In this document: positions 29,581 through 37,829 of the stretch, in pieces
Layout: the number at the start of each line of letters is the position of its first letter
Numbering within the stretch: position 1 is the first letter of the stretch
From: a bacterium
GTDB taxonomy: Bacteria; Desulfobacterota; Binatia; DP-6
Direction of reading: 5' to 3'
Assembly (NCBI GenBank): GCA_026129405.1
Contig: JAHCID010000006.1
Span: 236,247 to 300,246, forward strand
Length of the DNA stretch: 64,000 bases
Made by a program: the position numbers and the translations under genes
The notes under the pieces: model-generated
The model's database searches: none
The model's input: the letters and a program-made list of their open reading frames with translations, nothing else
What the model was told of the DNA's origin: nothing

Positions 29581-30629
29581 GGCGTCACCGGCTCCATGCG
29601 CCCGCCGCGCGCGAGGCGGAACGTACGCCCGCGCCACGTGACGGTGCGGGCCACGAGCGCGCGCACGAAAGCGACCAGCAGCAGCGCCTCGCCGAGCGGC
29701 CAGCCGAGCGCGCCGCGCGGCTCGAGACGCCAGGCGAGCAGCGTGCGGACGCCGGCGCACGTCCCGACCGCGAGCCAGGCGATCGGGCTCGCCGCGAGAG
29801 CCGCGCCGAGGACGAGCGGCAGCGTCGGCGTGAACAGGAGCGGCACCGTCAGCGCCAGCGCCGGACGGTGCGCGCGCAGCACCTGCATCCAGCGCACGAA
29901 GCGCGCCAGCGCCGGCGCCGCCGGCGCGTGCGACGCCTGCGGTACGCGCGCCCGCGGCGCCACCAGGGCGACCGGCAGCGCCCGTGCGTGCAGCCACGCG
30001 GCCAGCTCCAGGTCTTCGCCGACGCGGTCGCGCAGCGGCGGCAGGCCGTCCAGCGCCGCCGGCGACAGCGCCATCGCCTTGCCGCAGATGGCGTGCGCGC
30101 CGACGGCCATGGCGTCGAGCGCCGCGAACGAGAGCTGCGTATGGCAGAGGAGCGCCCGCACGGCGCGCGGAACGAGCCCCGCTGCGGGCTCCGGGGCGGG
30201 TGCGGCGGTGGCGAGCGCCGCGCCGCCCGCGACGGCGGCGGCGAGCGCCTGCACGAGCACGGCGTCGACGGCGACGTCGGCGTCGATCGCGAGGACGACG
30301 CGCTCGCCGGGAGCGAGCGCCGCCAGGGCCGCGAGCAGATGGCCCACCTTGCGGTTCGGCGTCGCGGGATCGGAGGCGAGCCACTCGACCCCCGGCGGCA
30401 GCGCCGGGCGCGCCGGCGAGATCACGACGTGCGCCAGCGGACCCGGGTACGCGAGCGGCGTCGCGAGCGCCGTCAGCTCCGCCGCGCTCGGCACGTCGGC
30501 GGGACGCAGAAGCAGTACCGGCGGGGCCGCCGGCACCGGCGGCGGCGGCGAGCGCCACCCGAGACGCACGAGCGTCACGACGCTGAAGCCGGCGGCGAGG
30601 AGCGCCCATGCGACCACGATCGCCGTCAC
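29577..30629 (-). CDS. GT2-type glycosyltransferase (ceramide glucosyltransferase/HpnI-like)
   Basis: A 350-residue membrane glycosyltransferase. After an N-terminal hydrophobic anchor (AIVVAWALLAAGFSVVTLV) the GT-A domain shows ASDPATPNRKVGHL, the acidic nucleotide-sugar motif VVLAIDADVAVD, RVGEDLELAAW and the acceptor motif RFVRWMQVLR (R/Q-x-x-R-W). This D/D/D/QxxRW pattern is that of ceramide glucosyltransferase (GT21) relatives. Several C-terminal hydrophobic segments follow. GTG start overlapping crtC, stop overlapping crtYc. In context it probably glucosylates the 1'-hydroxyl made by CrtC, giving a myxobactin-like carotenoid glucoside (inference). Confidence 0.75.
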   Translation of the reverse strand: MTAIVVAWALLAAGFSVVTLVRLGWRSPPPPVPAAPPVLLLRPADVPSAAELTALATPLAYPGPLAHVVISPARPALPPGVEWLASDPATPNRKVGHLLAALAALAPGERVVLAIDADVAVDAVLVQALAAAVAGGAALATAAPAPEPAAGLVPRAVRALLCHTQLSFAALDAMAVGAHAICGKAMALSPAALDGLPPLRDRVGEDLELAAWLHARALPVALVAPRARVPQASHAPAAPALARFVRWMQVLRAHRPALALTVPLLFTPTLPLVLGAALAASPIAWLAVGTCAGVRTLLAWRLEPRGALGWPLGEALLLVAFVRALVARTVTWRGRTFRLARGGRMEPVTP

Positions 30630-31549
30630 GCCGCCCGCTCCCGGCGCATGCGGAAGTAGGCCATCCAGCGGATGCGACGCTGCTGGAAGCGGCGGAAGTC
30701 GGCGACCTCGGCGATGCCGCCGCTCGCCGCGCCCCGCGCCTCGAGCCGCGCGTAGAACGGCGACGACTCGAGCAGGTGCGCCGGCACCAGCACGCGGTCG
30801 CCGACCGCGAGCCGCTGCGGCACGGCGAGCCCCCAGCGCGTGCGGCGCTGCGGCGGCTCGGCCGGCGGGGTGCGCGCGTCGGTGACGCCGTCGCTGCCGG
30901 CGTCGACGACGATCGTGTGTGCCGGCGCCGGCAGGTGATAGGCGATCGTGGTGCGGCGCGCGCCGTGCACGCGCGCCCAGGTCCACCCGGGCAGGTCGCC
31001 GCCGAGCGGCTCCTCGCCGTGGTTGCCGTCGTGGTAGCCGAGGCCGTCGGCGTGAAGGCCGAGCCCGGGCACCGTCAGGCGCGCGCGGGCGCGCGGCATC
31101 GCCGCCTGCCAGTGATGACGCCGGCGGGCGTCGAGCGCGATCGCCGGGCCGGCGTCCGTGTCGGGATGCAGGCGCAGGGACAGGCGCAGCGGCGTGCCCC
31201 ATGGCGCCGTGCGCTCGTCGACGGTGATGGCGACGCCGCCGTCCGTCCAGCACCACGTCGAGCGCCCGATGCGCAGGTGGACGGGACCGGCCTCGGCGCC
31301 CTCCCACTCCGTGAACGCCCAGGCCACGCGGCGGCCGTCACGGTAGACGGCGCAGTTGACCGCGGTGTGGTCGAGCGGGGCAGCGCCCCGGCGCGCGGCG
31401 ACGGCGTAGCGAGGCGAGAACAGCGCGCCCAGCATGAAGATGCAGACCACCGTTACCGGCCCGGCCTGGACGTCGGCGTAGAGCCAGCGATACGCGCCGC
31501 TGCGCGCGGGCAGCGGCGGCGGGCCGCTCGCGGTCGGCAGCGGTCTCAC
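30626..31549 (-). CDS. crtC: Carotenoid 1,2-hydratase (hydroxyneurosporene synthase family)
   Basis: A 307-residue member of the CrtC family, which adds water to the terminal double bond of acyclic carotenoid ends. RWLYADVQAGPVTVVCIFMLGALFSP opens the lipocalin-like fold; HTAVNCAVYRDG and LGYHDGNHGEEPLG are characteristic. The Asp and His residues in the latter segment are conserved in the family. GTG start within a GTGA overlap with crtD. The product, a 1'-hydroxy carotenoid, would feed CrtD and the glycosyltransferase. Confidence 0.85.
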   Translation of the reverse strand: MRPLPTASGPPPLPARSGAYRWLYADVQAGPVTVVCIFMLGALFSPRYAVAARRGAAPLDHTAVNCAVYRDGRRVAWAFTEWEGAEAGPVHLRIGRSTWCWTDGGVAITVDERTAPWGTPLRLSLRLHPDTDAGPAIALDARRRHHWQAAMPRARARLTVPGLGLHADGLGYHDGNHGEEPLGGDLPGWTWARVHGARRTTIAYHLPAPAHTIVVDAGSDGVTDARTPPAEPPQRRTRWGLAVPQRLAVGDRVLVPAHLLESSPFYARLEARGAASGGIAEVADFRRFQQRRIRWMAYFRMRRERAA

Positions 31550-32982
31550 GCCGCCACCCCGAGGTGCGCGAGCGCCAGGCCGGCCGCGAAACGTCCCGAG
31601 CGCATGACGAGCGGCACGCCGCCCCCCGGATGCGTGCCGCCGCCGGCGAAGAAGACGCCCGGCACCGGGCCGCGCATCGGCGGGCGCCGGAACGCGCCGA
31701 ACCGGCCGCGCGGCAGATAGCCGTAGAGCGAGCCGCGCGGTGCACCCTGGCGCGCGAAGTCCACGGGCGTGCGCTCCGCGAGCACCGTCGCGCCGTCGAG
31801 GAGGTCTGCGCCCCACTCGCGCGCGAGGCGCGCGAGGCAGCGGGCGCGTACCGCCGCCGCCTGCGGCCAGGCTTCGGGGACGGGGCCGGCCGGCAGCGGC
31901 GGCGCGTTCGCCATGACGTAGAGGCCGTCGCGGCCCGGCGCCGCCATGGCGGCGTCGGTCGCGACGGGATGGCAGACGTAGACGGTCGGATCGGCCGCGA
32001 CCTCGCCGGCGGCGAGGGCGCGGAACTCGCCGGCGTAGTCGGCAGCGAAGGCCACCGTGTGGTGCGGCAACGCCAGGCGCCGCGGCAGGCCGAGACAGAG
32101 CACGTAGCCGGACATCGCCAGCCGTCCACGCGGCTCGGGACCGAGCGGGTCGGCGTTCACGACCACGACGTCGGCGGGCTCCTCGTGCCCCGCCGGCCCG
32201 GCGCGCAGCGCGCCCGCCGTGCCGCCCCATCCTGCCCGGACGTCGCACACGACGCGCACGCCGAGCCGGCGCAGCGCCGCCCCGAGCGCGTCGACGAGCG
32301 CACCCATGCCGCCGCCCACGTGGTGCACGCCCTGGGCGAGCTCCAGGTGCGGGATCATCGCGAACGCCGCGCTCACCTCGTCCGGTGCGGCGCCGACGTA
32401 GGTCGCGAAGCGGCCTGCGAACTGGCGCAGCGCCGGCGCGCGCAGGTGCCGGGCCGCGAGACCGGCGAGCGTGCCCATGCGCATGCCGCGCACGATCGCG
32501 CCGGGCCCGCGCCGCGCGACGCGGCGGAAGAAGTCGGCGACCCCGCCGAACGGCGCTTCGAGATACGGCTCGCCCGCGACGCGCCAGAGCGTCGCCGCCT
32601 CGGCGTAGAAGGCGCGCAGCCCGTCGCCGTCGGCCGGCTCGATCGCCGCCGCCTCGGCGGCGGTGTCGTCGAGCCGATCCCAGGCACGGAAGCGGCCCCC
32701 GTCGGCGAAGCGGTACTCGCAGTGGAGCCGCAGCGGCGTGATCGGCGGCAGGAGGTCCGACGCCCCGAGCGCCGCGAACACGTCGCGCACGACGTCCGGC
32801 ATGGTGAGCAGCGTCGGCCCGGTATCGAGGACGAGCCCCTCGGCGCGCAGGCGTTGCGCCTTGCCCCCGAGCGTCGCCCCGGCCTCCCACAGCGTGACCT
32901 CGAGCCCGGCCCGCGCCAGGAGCCCCGCCGCGACCAGGCCGCCGAAGCCGCCGCCCACGACGGCGGCGCGCCGCCGCGTCAC
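31546..32982 (-). CDS. crtD: CrtI-family carotenoid desaturase, probable 1-hydroxycarotenoid 3,4-desaturase
   Basis: A 478-residue FAD-dependent desaturase. The dinucleotide motif VVGGGFGGLVAAGLLARAGLEVTLWEA is at the N terminus, and GVFFAGGGTHPGGGVPLVM is the typical CrtI-family C-terminal signature. DTGPTLLTMPDVV is shared with CrtI. It is the second desaturase of the operon and sits beside crtC, the usual position of CrtD, which desaturates the hydroxylated end. Assignment as CrtD rather than a second phytoene desaturase rests on context. GTG start overlapping crtB. Confidence 0.78.
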   Translation of the reverse strand: MTRRRAAVVGGGFGGLVAAGLLARAGLEVTLWEAGATLGGKAQRLRAEGLVLDTGPTLLTMPDVVRDVFAALGASDLLPPITPLRLHCEYRFADGGRFRAWDRLDDTAAEAAAIEPADGDGLRAFYAEAATLWRVAGEPYLEAPFGGVADFFRRVARRGPGAIVRGMRMGTLAGLAARHLRAPALRQFAGRFATYVGAAPDEVSAAFAMIPHLELAQGVHHVGGGMGALVDALGAALRRLGVRVVCDVRAGWGGTAGALRAGPAGHEEPADVVVVNADPLGPEPRGRLAMSGYVLCLGLPRRLALPHHTVAFAADYAGEFRALAAGEVAADPTVYVCHPVATDAAMAAPGRDGLYVMANAPPLPAGPVPEAWPQAAAVRARCLARLAREWGADLLDGATVLAERTPVDFARQGAPRGSLYGYLPRGRFGAFRRPPMRGPVPGVFFAGGGTHPGGGVPLVMRSGRFAAGLALAHLGVAA

Positions 32983-33869
32983 GCCGGCGCCTCGCGCAGG
33001 CCGAGCGCCGCGGCGGCGAGCACCAGCTTGCGCCCACCCGAGACGACGGCGCGCCGCCGGAAGACGTCGTAGTCCTGGGCCTCGATGGCGCGCAGGATGT
33101 CGCCGTAGACCGCAGCCATGAGCCGCACCGTGAGCCGCGAGCGGGCCCCGTCGAGCAGCGGGATGCCGCGCCGGGCCTCGGCGTAGAGCGCCCGCGCCCG
33201 CGCCACCTGGGCCTGCATGCAGGCGCGGAAGCGGGCGTCGACGCGCCCGGCGCGGAGGTCCGCCTCCGACAGCCCGGCGGCGGCGAGGTCCGCCTGCGGC
33301 AGATAGATGCGGTCGCGGGCGAGATCCTCGCCGACGTCGCGCAGGATGTTCGTCAGCTGCATGGCGTGGCCGAGCGCGGCCGCCGGCGCGAGCGCAGCCG
33401 GATCCCGGTATCCGAGCAGCGGCGCCATCATGAGGCCGACGGTGCCGGCGACGAGGTAGCAGTAGCGGTCGAGGGCGGCCGCGGTAGCGTAGCGGTGCAC
33501 CGTGAGGTCCATCGCGACGCCGTCGATCAGATCCTGGAGCGGCGCCTCGGGAATCGCGAAGCGGCGGATCGTGTCGCGCAGCGCCGCGGTCTCGGCGACG
33601 TCGAACGGCGCCGGCACCGCGCCGGCGCCCGGGCCGCACACCGCCCGCACCAGCGCCCGCGCGGCCTCGAGCCGCGGCACGAGTGCCGCCGGCGGCGCGC
33701 TCGGCTCGTCGACGAGGTCGTCGAGCCGGCGGCAGAACGCGTAGAGCGCGAGCGCGCCGCGGCGCCGCGCGCCGCCGAGCGCCCAGGACGCGAAGTGGAA
33801 GCTCTTCGCGTGGGTGCGGGTGAGCGCGTGCGCGCGCCGATAGCCGTCGCGGACGAGGAGGTCGTTCAT
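32979..33869 (-). CDS. crtB: Phytoene synthase
   Basis: A 296-residue head-to-head prenyl synthase joining two GGPP molecules to phytoene. The two Asp-rich Mg-binding motifs are DDLVDE and DVGEDLARDRIYLP, and HAKSFHFASWAL and QLTNILRDVGED are diagnostic. The N terminus (MNDLLVRDGYRRAHALTRTHA) is normal. It overlaps crtI and crtD by 4 nt on either side. Confidence 0.95.
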   Translation of the reverse strand: MNDLLVRDGYRRAHALTRTHAKSFHFASWALGGARRRGALALYAFCRRLDDLVDEPSAPPAALVPRLEAARALVRAVCGPGAGAVPAPFDVAETAALRDTIRRFAIPEAPLQDLIDGVAMDLTVHRYATAAALDRYCYLVAGTVGLMMAPLLGYRDPAALAPAAALGHAMQLTNILRDVGEDLARDRIYLPQADLAAAGLSEADLRAGRVDARFRACMQAQVARARALYAEARRGIPLLDGARSRLTVRLMAAVYGDILRAIEAQDYDVFRRRAVVSGGRKLVLAAAALGLREAPA

Positions 33870-35413
33870 GCCGCGGTGCCGGTCGCCGCCCGGCTGCCCA
33901 CCTCGGCGACGGCGGGCGCCGGTTGCGCGCCGGCGTGGGCGCGGATGCGCTCGACGACCAGCCGGGCCGAGAGCATCACCATCGGCAGCCCGGTGCCGGG
34001 CTGCGTCGACGCACCGACGAAGAAGAGGTTGCGCACGGTCGGGTCCTGGTTCTTCGGCCGGAACGGACCGACCTGGAAGAAGTCGTGCGAGAGCCCGAAC
34101 GCGGAGCCGAGCTCGAGGTTCAGCTCGGCGGCCCAGTCGTCGGGCGTGCGACGGTGCTCGACGACGACGTGACGCTCGACGTCGTCACAGCCGATCTCGG
34201 CGAGCCGCTGGAACACCTTGGCGCGCAGGCGCGGCCCCTCGACCGCCCAGTCGAGCGAGCGATGGCGGTGCGGCACGGGCACGAGGACGTACACCGCGTC
34301 GCCGCCGGCGACGGCACAGGCGGGATCGGTGCGCGACGGGACGTTCACGTAGAAGCTCGGATCGTCCGGCACGCGGAAGCGGCGGAAGATGTCGTCGAAC
34401 GAGCCGCGGTAGTCACGCCCGAAGAAGACGTTGTGATGCAGCAGCTCCGGCAGGCGGCGCGACACGCCCAGGTAGAGCATGAAGGCGCTCGACGTGTAGC
34501 GCAGGCGCTCGGCGCGCGGCAGGCGCGTCGTCGCCGGGTCGAGGAGGTTGCGGTACGCCCACGGCAGGTCGGCGTTGCAGAGGACGACGTCGGCTGCGAC
34601 GTGGCGCCCGTCCGCGAGCACGACGCCCGTGGCACGCGTCCCCTCGCAGGCGATGCGCGCGACCGGCGTGCGGTAGTGGATCGTGACGCCGAGCTCGGTA
34701 CACAGCCGCTCGAGCGCGAGCGGCAGCCGGTACATGCCGCCCTTCGGGTACCAGATGCCCATCCCGAGCTCGGTGTACGGCAGGAGGCCGTAGACCGCGG
34801 GCGCGTCGTAGGGCGAGATGCCGAGGTACATCGTCTGGAAGCTGAGGGCGGCGCGCAGGCGCTCGTCGCGGAAGAAGCGGCTGACCTCGGCGTACATCTT
34901 GCGATGCGCGCGCACGCGCAGCACCTGGCGCAGGTTGCCCGGGGTCAGGAACTGGCCCAGATGATCGAAGTTGCGTCCGACGAAGCGGTCGACGGAGGTA
35001 CGGTATTGGATCTGTCCCTGCGCCAGGAACTCGAGATAGCGCTGCGAGCTGCCCGGCTCGATGCGCTCCAGCTCCTGCGCCATCGCGGTGAGCTCGGTCG
35101 TGAACGTGACCGCCGAGCCGTCGCGGAAGTGGATGCGGTAGTTGGGATCGCAACGGTGCAGCGTCAGGTAGTCGGCGAGCCGCCGCCCGCAGACCGCGAA
35201 CGTCTCCTCGAGAACCTCCGGCATGAGCAGCAGCGTCGGCCCGGTGTCGAAGGCGAAGCCGCGGTCGGCGATGCGCCCGCAACGCCCGCCCGGCCCCGCG
35301 CCCTGCTCGTAGACCGTCACCGCGAAGCCCTCCGCGGCGAGACGAGCCGCCGCCGACAGGCCGCCCACGCCGGCGCCGACGAGCGCGATGCGGGTTCTCC
35401 GGGTCGATGCCAT
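33866..35413 (-). CDS. crtI: Phytoene desaturase
   Basis: A 515-residue FAD-dependent CrtI. IALVGAGVGGLSAAARLAAEGF is the FAD loop, FDTGPTLLLMPEVL follows, and NLFFVGASTQPGTGLPMVMLSARLV is the C-terminal signature. It introduces the conjugated double bonds of neurosporene/lycopene. The ATG at 35413 gives a normal N terminus; an in-frame start at 35431 adds six residues. It is second in the operon, 21 nt after crtE. Confidence 0.94.
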   Translation of the reverse strand: MASTRRTRIALVGAGVGGLSAAARLAAEGFAVTVYEQGAGPGGRCGRIADRGFAFDTGPTLLLMPEVLEETFAVCGRRLADYLTLHRCDPNYRIHFRDGSAVTFTTELTAMAQELERIEPGSSQRYLEFLAQGQIQYRTSVDRFVGRNFDHLGQFLTPGNLRQVLRVRAHRKMYAEVSRFFRDERLRAALSFQTMYLGISPYDAPAVYGLLPYTELGMGIWYPKGGMYRLPLALERLCTELGVTIHYRTPVARIACEGTRATGVVLADGRHVAADVVLCNADLPWAYRNLLDPATTRLPRAERLRYTSSAFMLYLGVSRRLPELLHHNVFFGRDYRGSFDDIFRRFRVPDDPSFYVNVPSRTDPACAVAGGDAVYVLVPVPHRHRSLDWAVEGPRLRAKVFQRLAEIGCDDVERHVVVEHRRTPDDWAAELNLELGSAFGLSHDFFQVGPFRPKNQDPTVRNLFFVGASTQPGTGLPMVMLSARLVVERIRAHAGAQPAPAVAEVGSRAATGTAA

Positions 35414-35434
35414 GCGTCCTCCTCGTGTCACGGG

Positions 35435-36508
35435 TCAGACGGCGCGCGCCGCCAGCATGCCGATCAGCTCGTCCAGGAGCGCGCGCACCGCGGCATCCAC
35501 GGGGAGCGCGCGCAGGGTGCGCGCCGCCGCGCGCGAGGCGTGGACGATCACGCGCTCGGCGGCGGCCCGCCCGCCGTGCGCCTCGACCAGCGCGAGCAGC
35601 CGCGCGCGGCCGGCGGGATCGTCGAGGCCGCCGCTCCACAGGCGATCGAGGTCCGCCCGCACCGGCGCGGGCGCGCGGGCATAGGCGGCGACGATCGGAT
35701 ACGTCGGCTTGCCCGCCACGAGATCGTCGAGCACGGGCTTGCCGGTGCACGCCGGCTCGCCGAAGAGCCCGAGGAGATCGTCGCGGATCTGGAAGGCGAC
35801 GCCCACCTGCCGGCCGACGCGCTCGAGGCCGCGCAGCACGGCGGGCTCCGCCGCGGCCAGGCGCGCGCCGCCCACGAGCGGCGCGACGAAGCCGTAGCGC
35901 GCGGTCTTGAGCAGCCCGACCCGCAGCGTCTGGAACAGCGTGACCTCGGCGAGCGGCGTGCGTGCCAGCGCGAGGTCGAGGAACTGTCCCGCGGCCGTCG
36001 AGCGGCAGACGCCGAGCCAGTAGCGCGCCACCTCGCCCGCCCGCGGCAGCGCGCTCTCGAGCATCGCCTCCAGGGCGCGTGCGAAGAGGTGGTCGCCGAC
36101 GACGACGGCGAGGTCCTCGCCGCGCCGGCCGTCGGCCAGACAGCGATGCAGCGCCGGCCCGCCGCGGCGGATGGCGGCCCCGTCGGCGACGTCGTCGTGG
36201 ATCAGGAGGAAGGTATGCAGCAGCTCCAGGCTGGCCGCGAAGCGCCAGACGCCGTCGGGCACGGCGGCCAGCCCGCGCGCCGCGCCCCAGCCGAGGACGA
36301 CGAGCGCCGGCCGCAGGCGCTTGGCGGGCCGCGCCGCGAAGGCGCGCGCTTCGCCCAGGGCGGCGGACCAGCGCGGGTCGATGCCGGCCTCGTCGGGCAG
36401 CACCAGGAGATCGTCGAGATCGCGCTCGACGCGCTCGCGGGCATGCGACAGCCACGCGATCGCCGCAACGTCGGCGGCGCGGCCGGGGCGCGGGCTCGGA
36501 GCGTCCAT
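35435..36508 (-). CDS. crtE: Geranylgeranyl diphosphate synthase
   Basis: A 357-residue trans-polyprenyl synthase. The first Asp-rich motif is DDVAD (105-109) in LLIHDDVADGAAIRRG, the second is QIRDDLLGLFG; KRLRPALV binds diphosphate and the GKPTYPI loop follows the second motif. It supplies C20 precursor to CrtB. It is the promoter-proximal gene of the ten-gene carotenoid operon. No Shine-Dalgarno precedes the ATG at 36508 and the -10 box lies 9 nt upstream, so the message is probably nearly leaderless. Confidence 0.92.
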   Translation of the reverse strand: MDAPSPRPGRAADVAAIAWLSHARERVERDLDDLLVLPDEAGIDPRWSAALGEARAFAARPAKRLRPALVVLGWGAARGLAAVPDGVWRFAASLELLHTFLLIHDDVADGAAIRRGGPALHRCLADGRRGEDLAVVVGDHLFARALEAMLESALPRAGEVARYWLGVCRSTAAGQFLDLALARTPLAEVTLFQTLRVGLLKTARYGFVAPLVGGARLAAAEPAVLRGLERVGRQVGVAFQIRDDLLGLFGEPACTGKPVLDDLVAGKPTYPIVAAYARAPAPVRADLDRLWSGGLDDPAGRARLLALVEAHGGRAAAERVIVHASRAAARTLRALPVDAAVRALLDELIGMLAARAV

Positions 36509-36517
36509 GCAGTGCGG

Positions 36518-36545
36518 GTTCTAGCCTATGTCCAGGTTGCGTCAA
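36518..36545 (-). promoter_or_regulatory. Promoter of the carotenoid operon
   Basis: On the minus strand, TTGACG (36545-36540), a 16-bp spacer and TAGAAC (36523-36518). Both boxes coincide with units of an 11-bp-spaced direct repeat, so a bound repressor would block RNA polymerase. Confidence 0.6.
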
Positions 36546-36556
36546 AGATTCGTCTA
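36519..36556 (-). repeat. Four 11-bp-spaced direct repeats over the crtE promoter, CarH-type operator candidate
   Basis: Minus-strand pentamers TAGAC (36556-36552), TTGAC (36545-36541), TGGAC (36534-36530) and TAGAA (36523-36519) begin exactly 11 bp apart. The first and third units sit in a longer AACCTrGA repeat. CarH is known to bind 11-bp direct repeats, one unit covering the -35 element; here the second unit is the -35 hexamer. Binding by the operon's own regulator is inferred. Confidence 0.6.
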
Positions 36557-36562
36557 GGTTCT

Positions 36563-37123
36563 ATGCGGGGCGTGCAGCGGCCCCTCTCGCGCGGTCTCCT
36601 CGTGGCGCTTCTCGTCCTCGGCACCTCCCTCGCCCGCGCCACCGACGTCGTCCCTCGCGACGCCGAGCTGGAGCGCACGGACGGCGGCACGGTAGCGATC
36701 CGCGTGTACCGCGGAAAGCCCGCGGTGCTCTTCTACGAGGATCGACGCTCGACGGAGCTGAACGCCGAGGTGAAGGCGGCGCTCTGGGAGCAGGGGCGCG
36801 CCGCCGGCCGCACCGACGCCGTGTACGTCGTGGCCATCGCCAACATCCAGGCCTACGACTTCTTCCCGGCCAAGGACTTCGCCGTCGCCTTCATCCGGCG
36901 GCTCGAGGGCAAGATCGGCATCCCGATCCTGCTCGACGCGCGCGGCGTCCTCTCGCAGCCGCCGTGGGACCTGCCGTCCGCGGGGGGCTCGGTGGTGCTG
37001 CTCGACGCCGACGGCCGCGTCGTCTGGCAGCACACCGGCGCGCTCGGCCCGGAGCGCACGCAAACGCTGCTCGCACGGGTCGCGTCGCTGCTGCCTTCGA
37101 CGCCCACCGGCGACGCGCCGTGA
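36563..37123 (+). CDS. Exported thioredoxin-fold protein (YtfJ-like), no cysteines
   Basis: A 186-residue protein with a signal peptide (LLVALLVLGTSLARA). The mature part looks like a thioredoxin fold of the YtfJ/TlpA sort: RVYRGKPAVLFYEDRRSTELN, then IPILLDARGVLSQP and GSVVLLDADGRVVWQHTG. There is no cysteine anywhere, so it cannot act as a thiol oxidoreductase; a binding or structural role is more likely. It starts 55 nt from crtE on the opposite strand, with its start next to the operator repeats, so it may share control with the carotenoid operon. No Shine-Dalgarno is apparent. Confidence 0.65.
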   Translation: MRGVQRPLSRGLLVALLVLGTSLARATDVVPRDAELERTDGGTVAIRVYRGKPAVLFYEDRRSTELNAEVKAALWEQGRAAGRTDAVYVVAIANIQAYDFFPAKDFAVAFIRRLEGKIGIPILLDARGVLSQPPWDLPSAGGSVVLLDADGRVVWQHTGALGPERTQTLLARVASLLPSTPTGDAP

Positions 37124-37128
37124 GCGCA

Positions 37129-37160
37129 CGGCGGGCGGGGCCTCCCTGCCCCGCCCGCCG
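37129..37160. terminator. Bidirectional terminator hairpin
   Basis: Perfect 13-bp stem (37129-37141 and 37148-37160, CGGCGGGCGGGGC-type arms) with a 6-nt loop, filling the gap between the converging YtfJ-like and peroxiredoxin genes. Confidence 0.7.
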
Positions 37161-37165
37161 GCGTC

Positions 37166-37648
37166 TCACAGCTTCGAGAGCACCGACTCGGCGGACGACG
37201 CGTTCAGGCCGGGGCCGGGCTCGAGGAGCAGCTCGGCCACCTTCCCGTCCTTCACGATCATGGCGTAGCGCTTCGAGCGCTGCCCCATGCCGAAGCCCGA
37301 GCCGTCCATCTCGAGGCCGACGGCGCGGGTGAACTCGCCGTTGCCGTCGGCGAGCATGCGCACCTTGCCGGGCGCGCCCTGCTCCTTGCCCCAGGCGCCC
37401 ATCACGAAGGCGTCGTTCACCGCTACGCAGACGACCTCGTCGACGCCCTTGCCGCGGAGATCGCTCGCCTTCTCGACGAAGCCCGGCAGATGCTTCATCG
37501 AGCAGGTCGGGGTGAACGCCCCGGGCACCGCGAAGAGCACCACGGTCTTGCCCTGGCTGAGCTCGCGCAGCGACACGTCCTTCGGCCCGCCGTCGCCCAT
37601 CTCCTTCAGCTTCACGTCGGGCAGCGCGTCTCCCACATTGATCGCCAT
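37166..37648 (-). CDS. Peroxiredoxin, Prx5 family
   Basis: A 160-residue peroxiredoxin of the Prx5 (hybrid-Prx5/AhpC-TSA) group, reducing H2O2 and organic peroxides. The peroxidatic cysteine is C49 in [10 protein letters not shown], and [14 protein letters not shown] and [11 protein letters not shown] are family segments. No second resolving Cys is evident, so it may be a 1-Cys enzyme that needs an external thiol. The ATG at 37648 has a clear AAGGAGAGA ribosome-binding site; an upstream in-frame start at 37666 would leave that site inside the gene. Confidence 0.9.
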   Translation of the reverse strand: MAINVGDALPDVKLKEMGDGGPKDVSLRELSQGKTVVLFAVPGAFTPTCSMKHLPGFVEKASDLRGKGVDEVVCVAVNDAFVMGAWGKEQGAPGKVRMLADGNGEFTRAVGLEMDGSGFGMGQRSKRYAMIVKDGKVAELLLEPGPGLNASSAESVLSKL

Positions 37649-37790
37649 CGTCGTCTCTCCTTCCACGCAGGTTCGCTCGTCGGTTCCGTTTCACGGGCCG
37701 GGCGTCCGGCGGCTCGAGGTCAGCGGCGGGTTGTACTCCCCGCCCGACGCTCCAGGCAACGCGCGGTGCCCGCATCCCACCCCCCGCAGT

Positions 37791-37819
37791 TTGACCCGCC
37801 GGGGCGTGCGCGCCAATCT
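37791..37819 (+). promoter_or_regulatory. Possible promoter of ilvD
   Basis: TTGACC (37791-37796), a 17-bp spacer and a weak CAATCT (37814-37819), 10 nt before the ilvD ATG. Confidence 0.35.
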
Positions 37820-37829
37820 CCCTCGCACC

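Noticed and set aside
33923-36562. Very long plus-strand frame opposite crtI and crtE
   Set aside because: Typical high-GC antisense shadow; the crt genes have clear motifs. Only the last part (from 36563) is a real gene.
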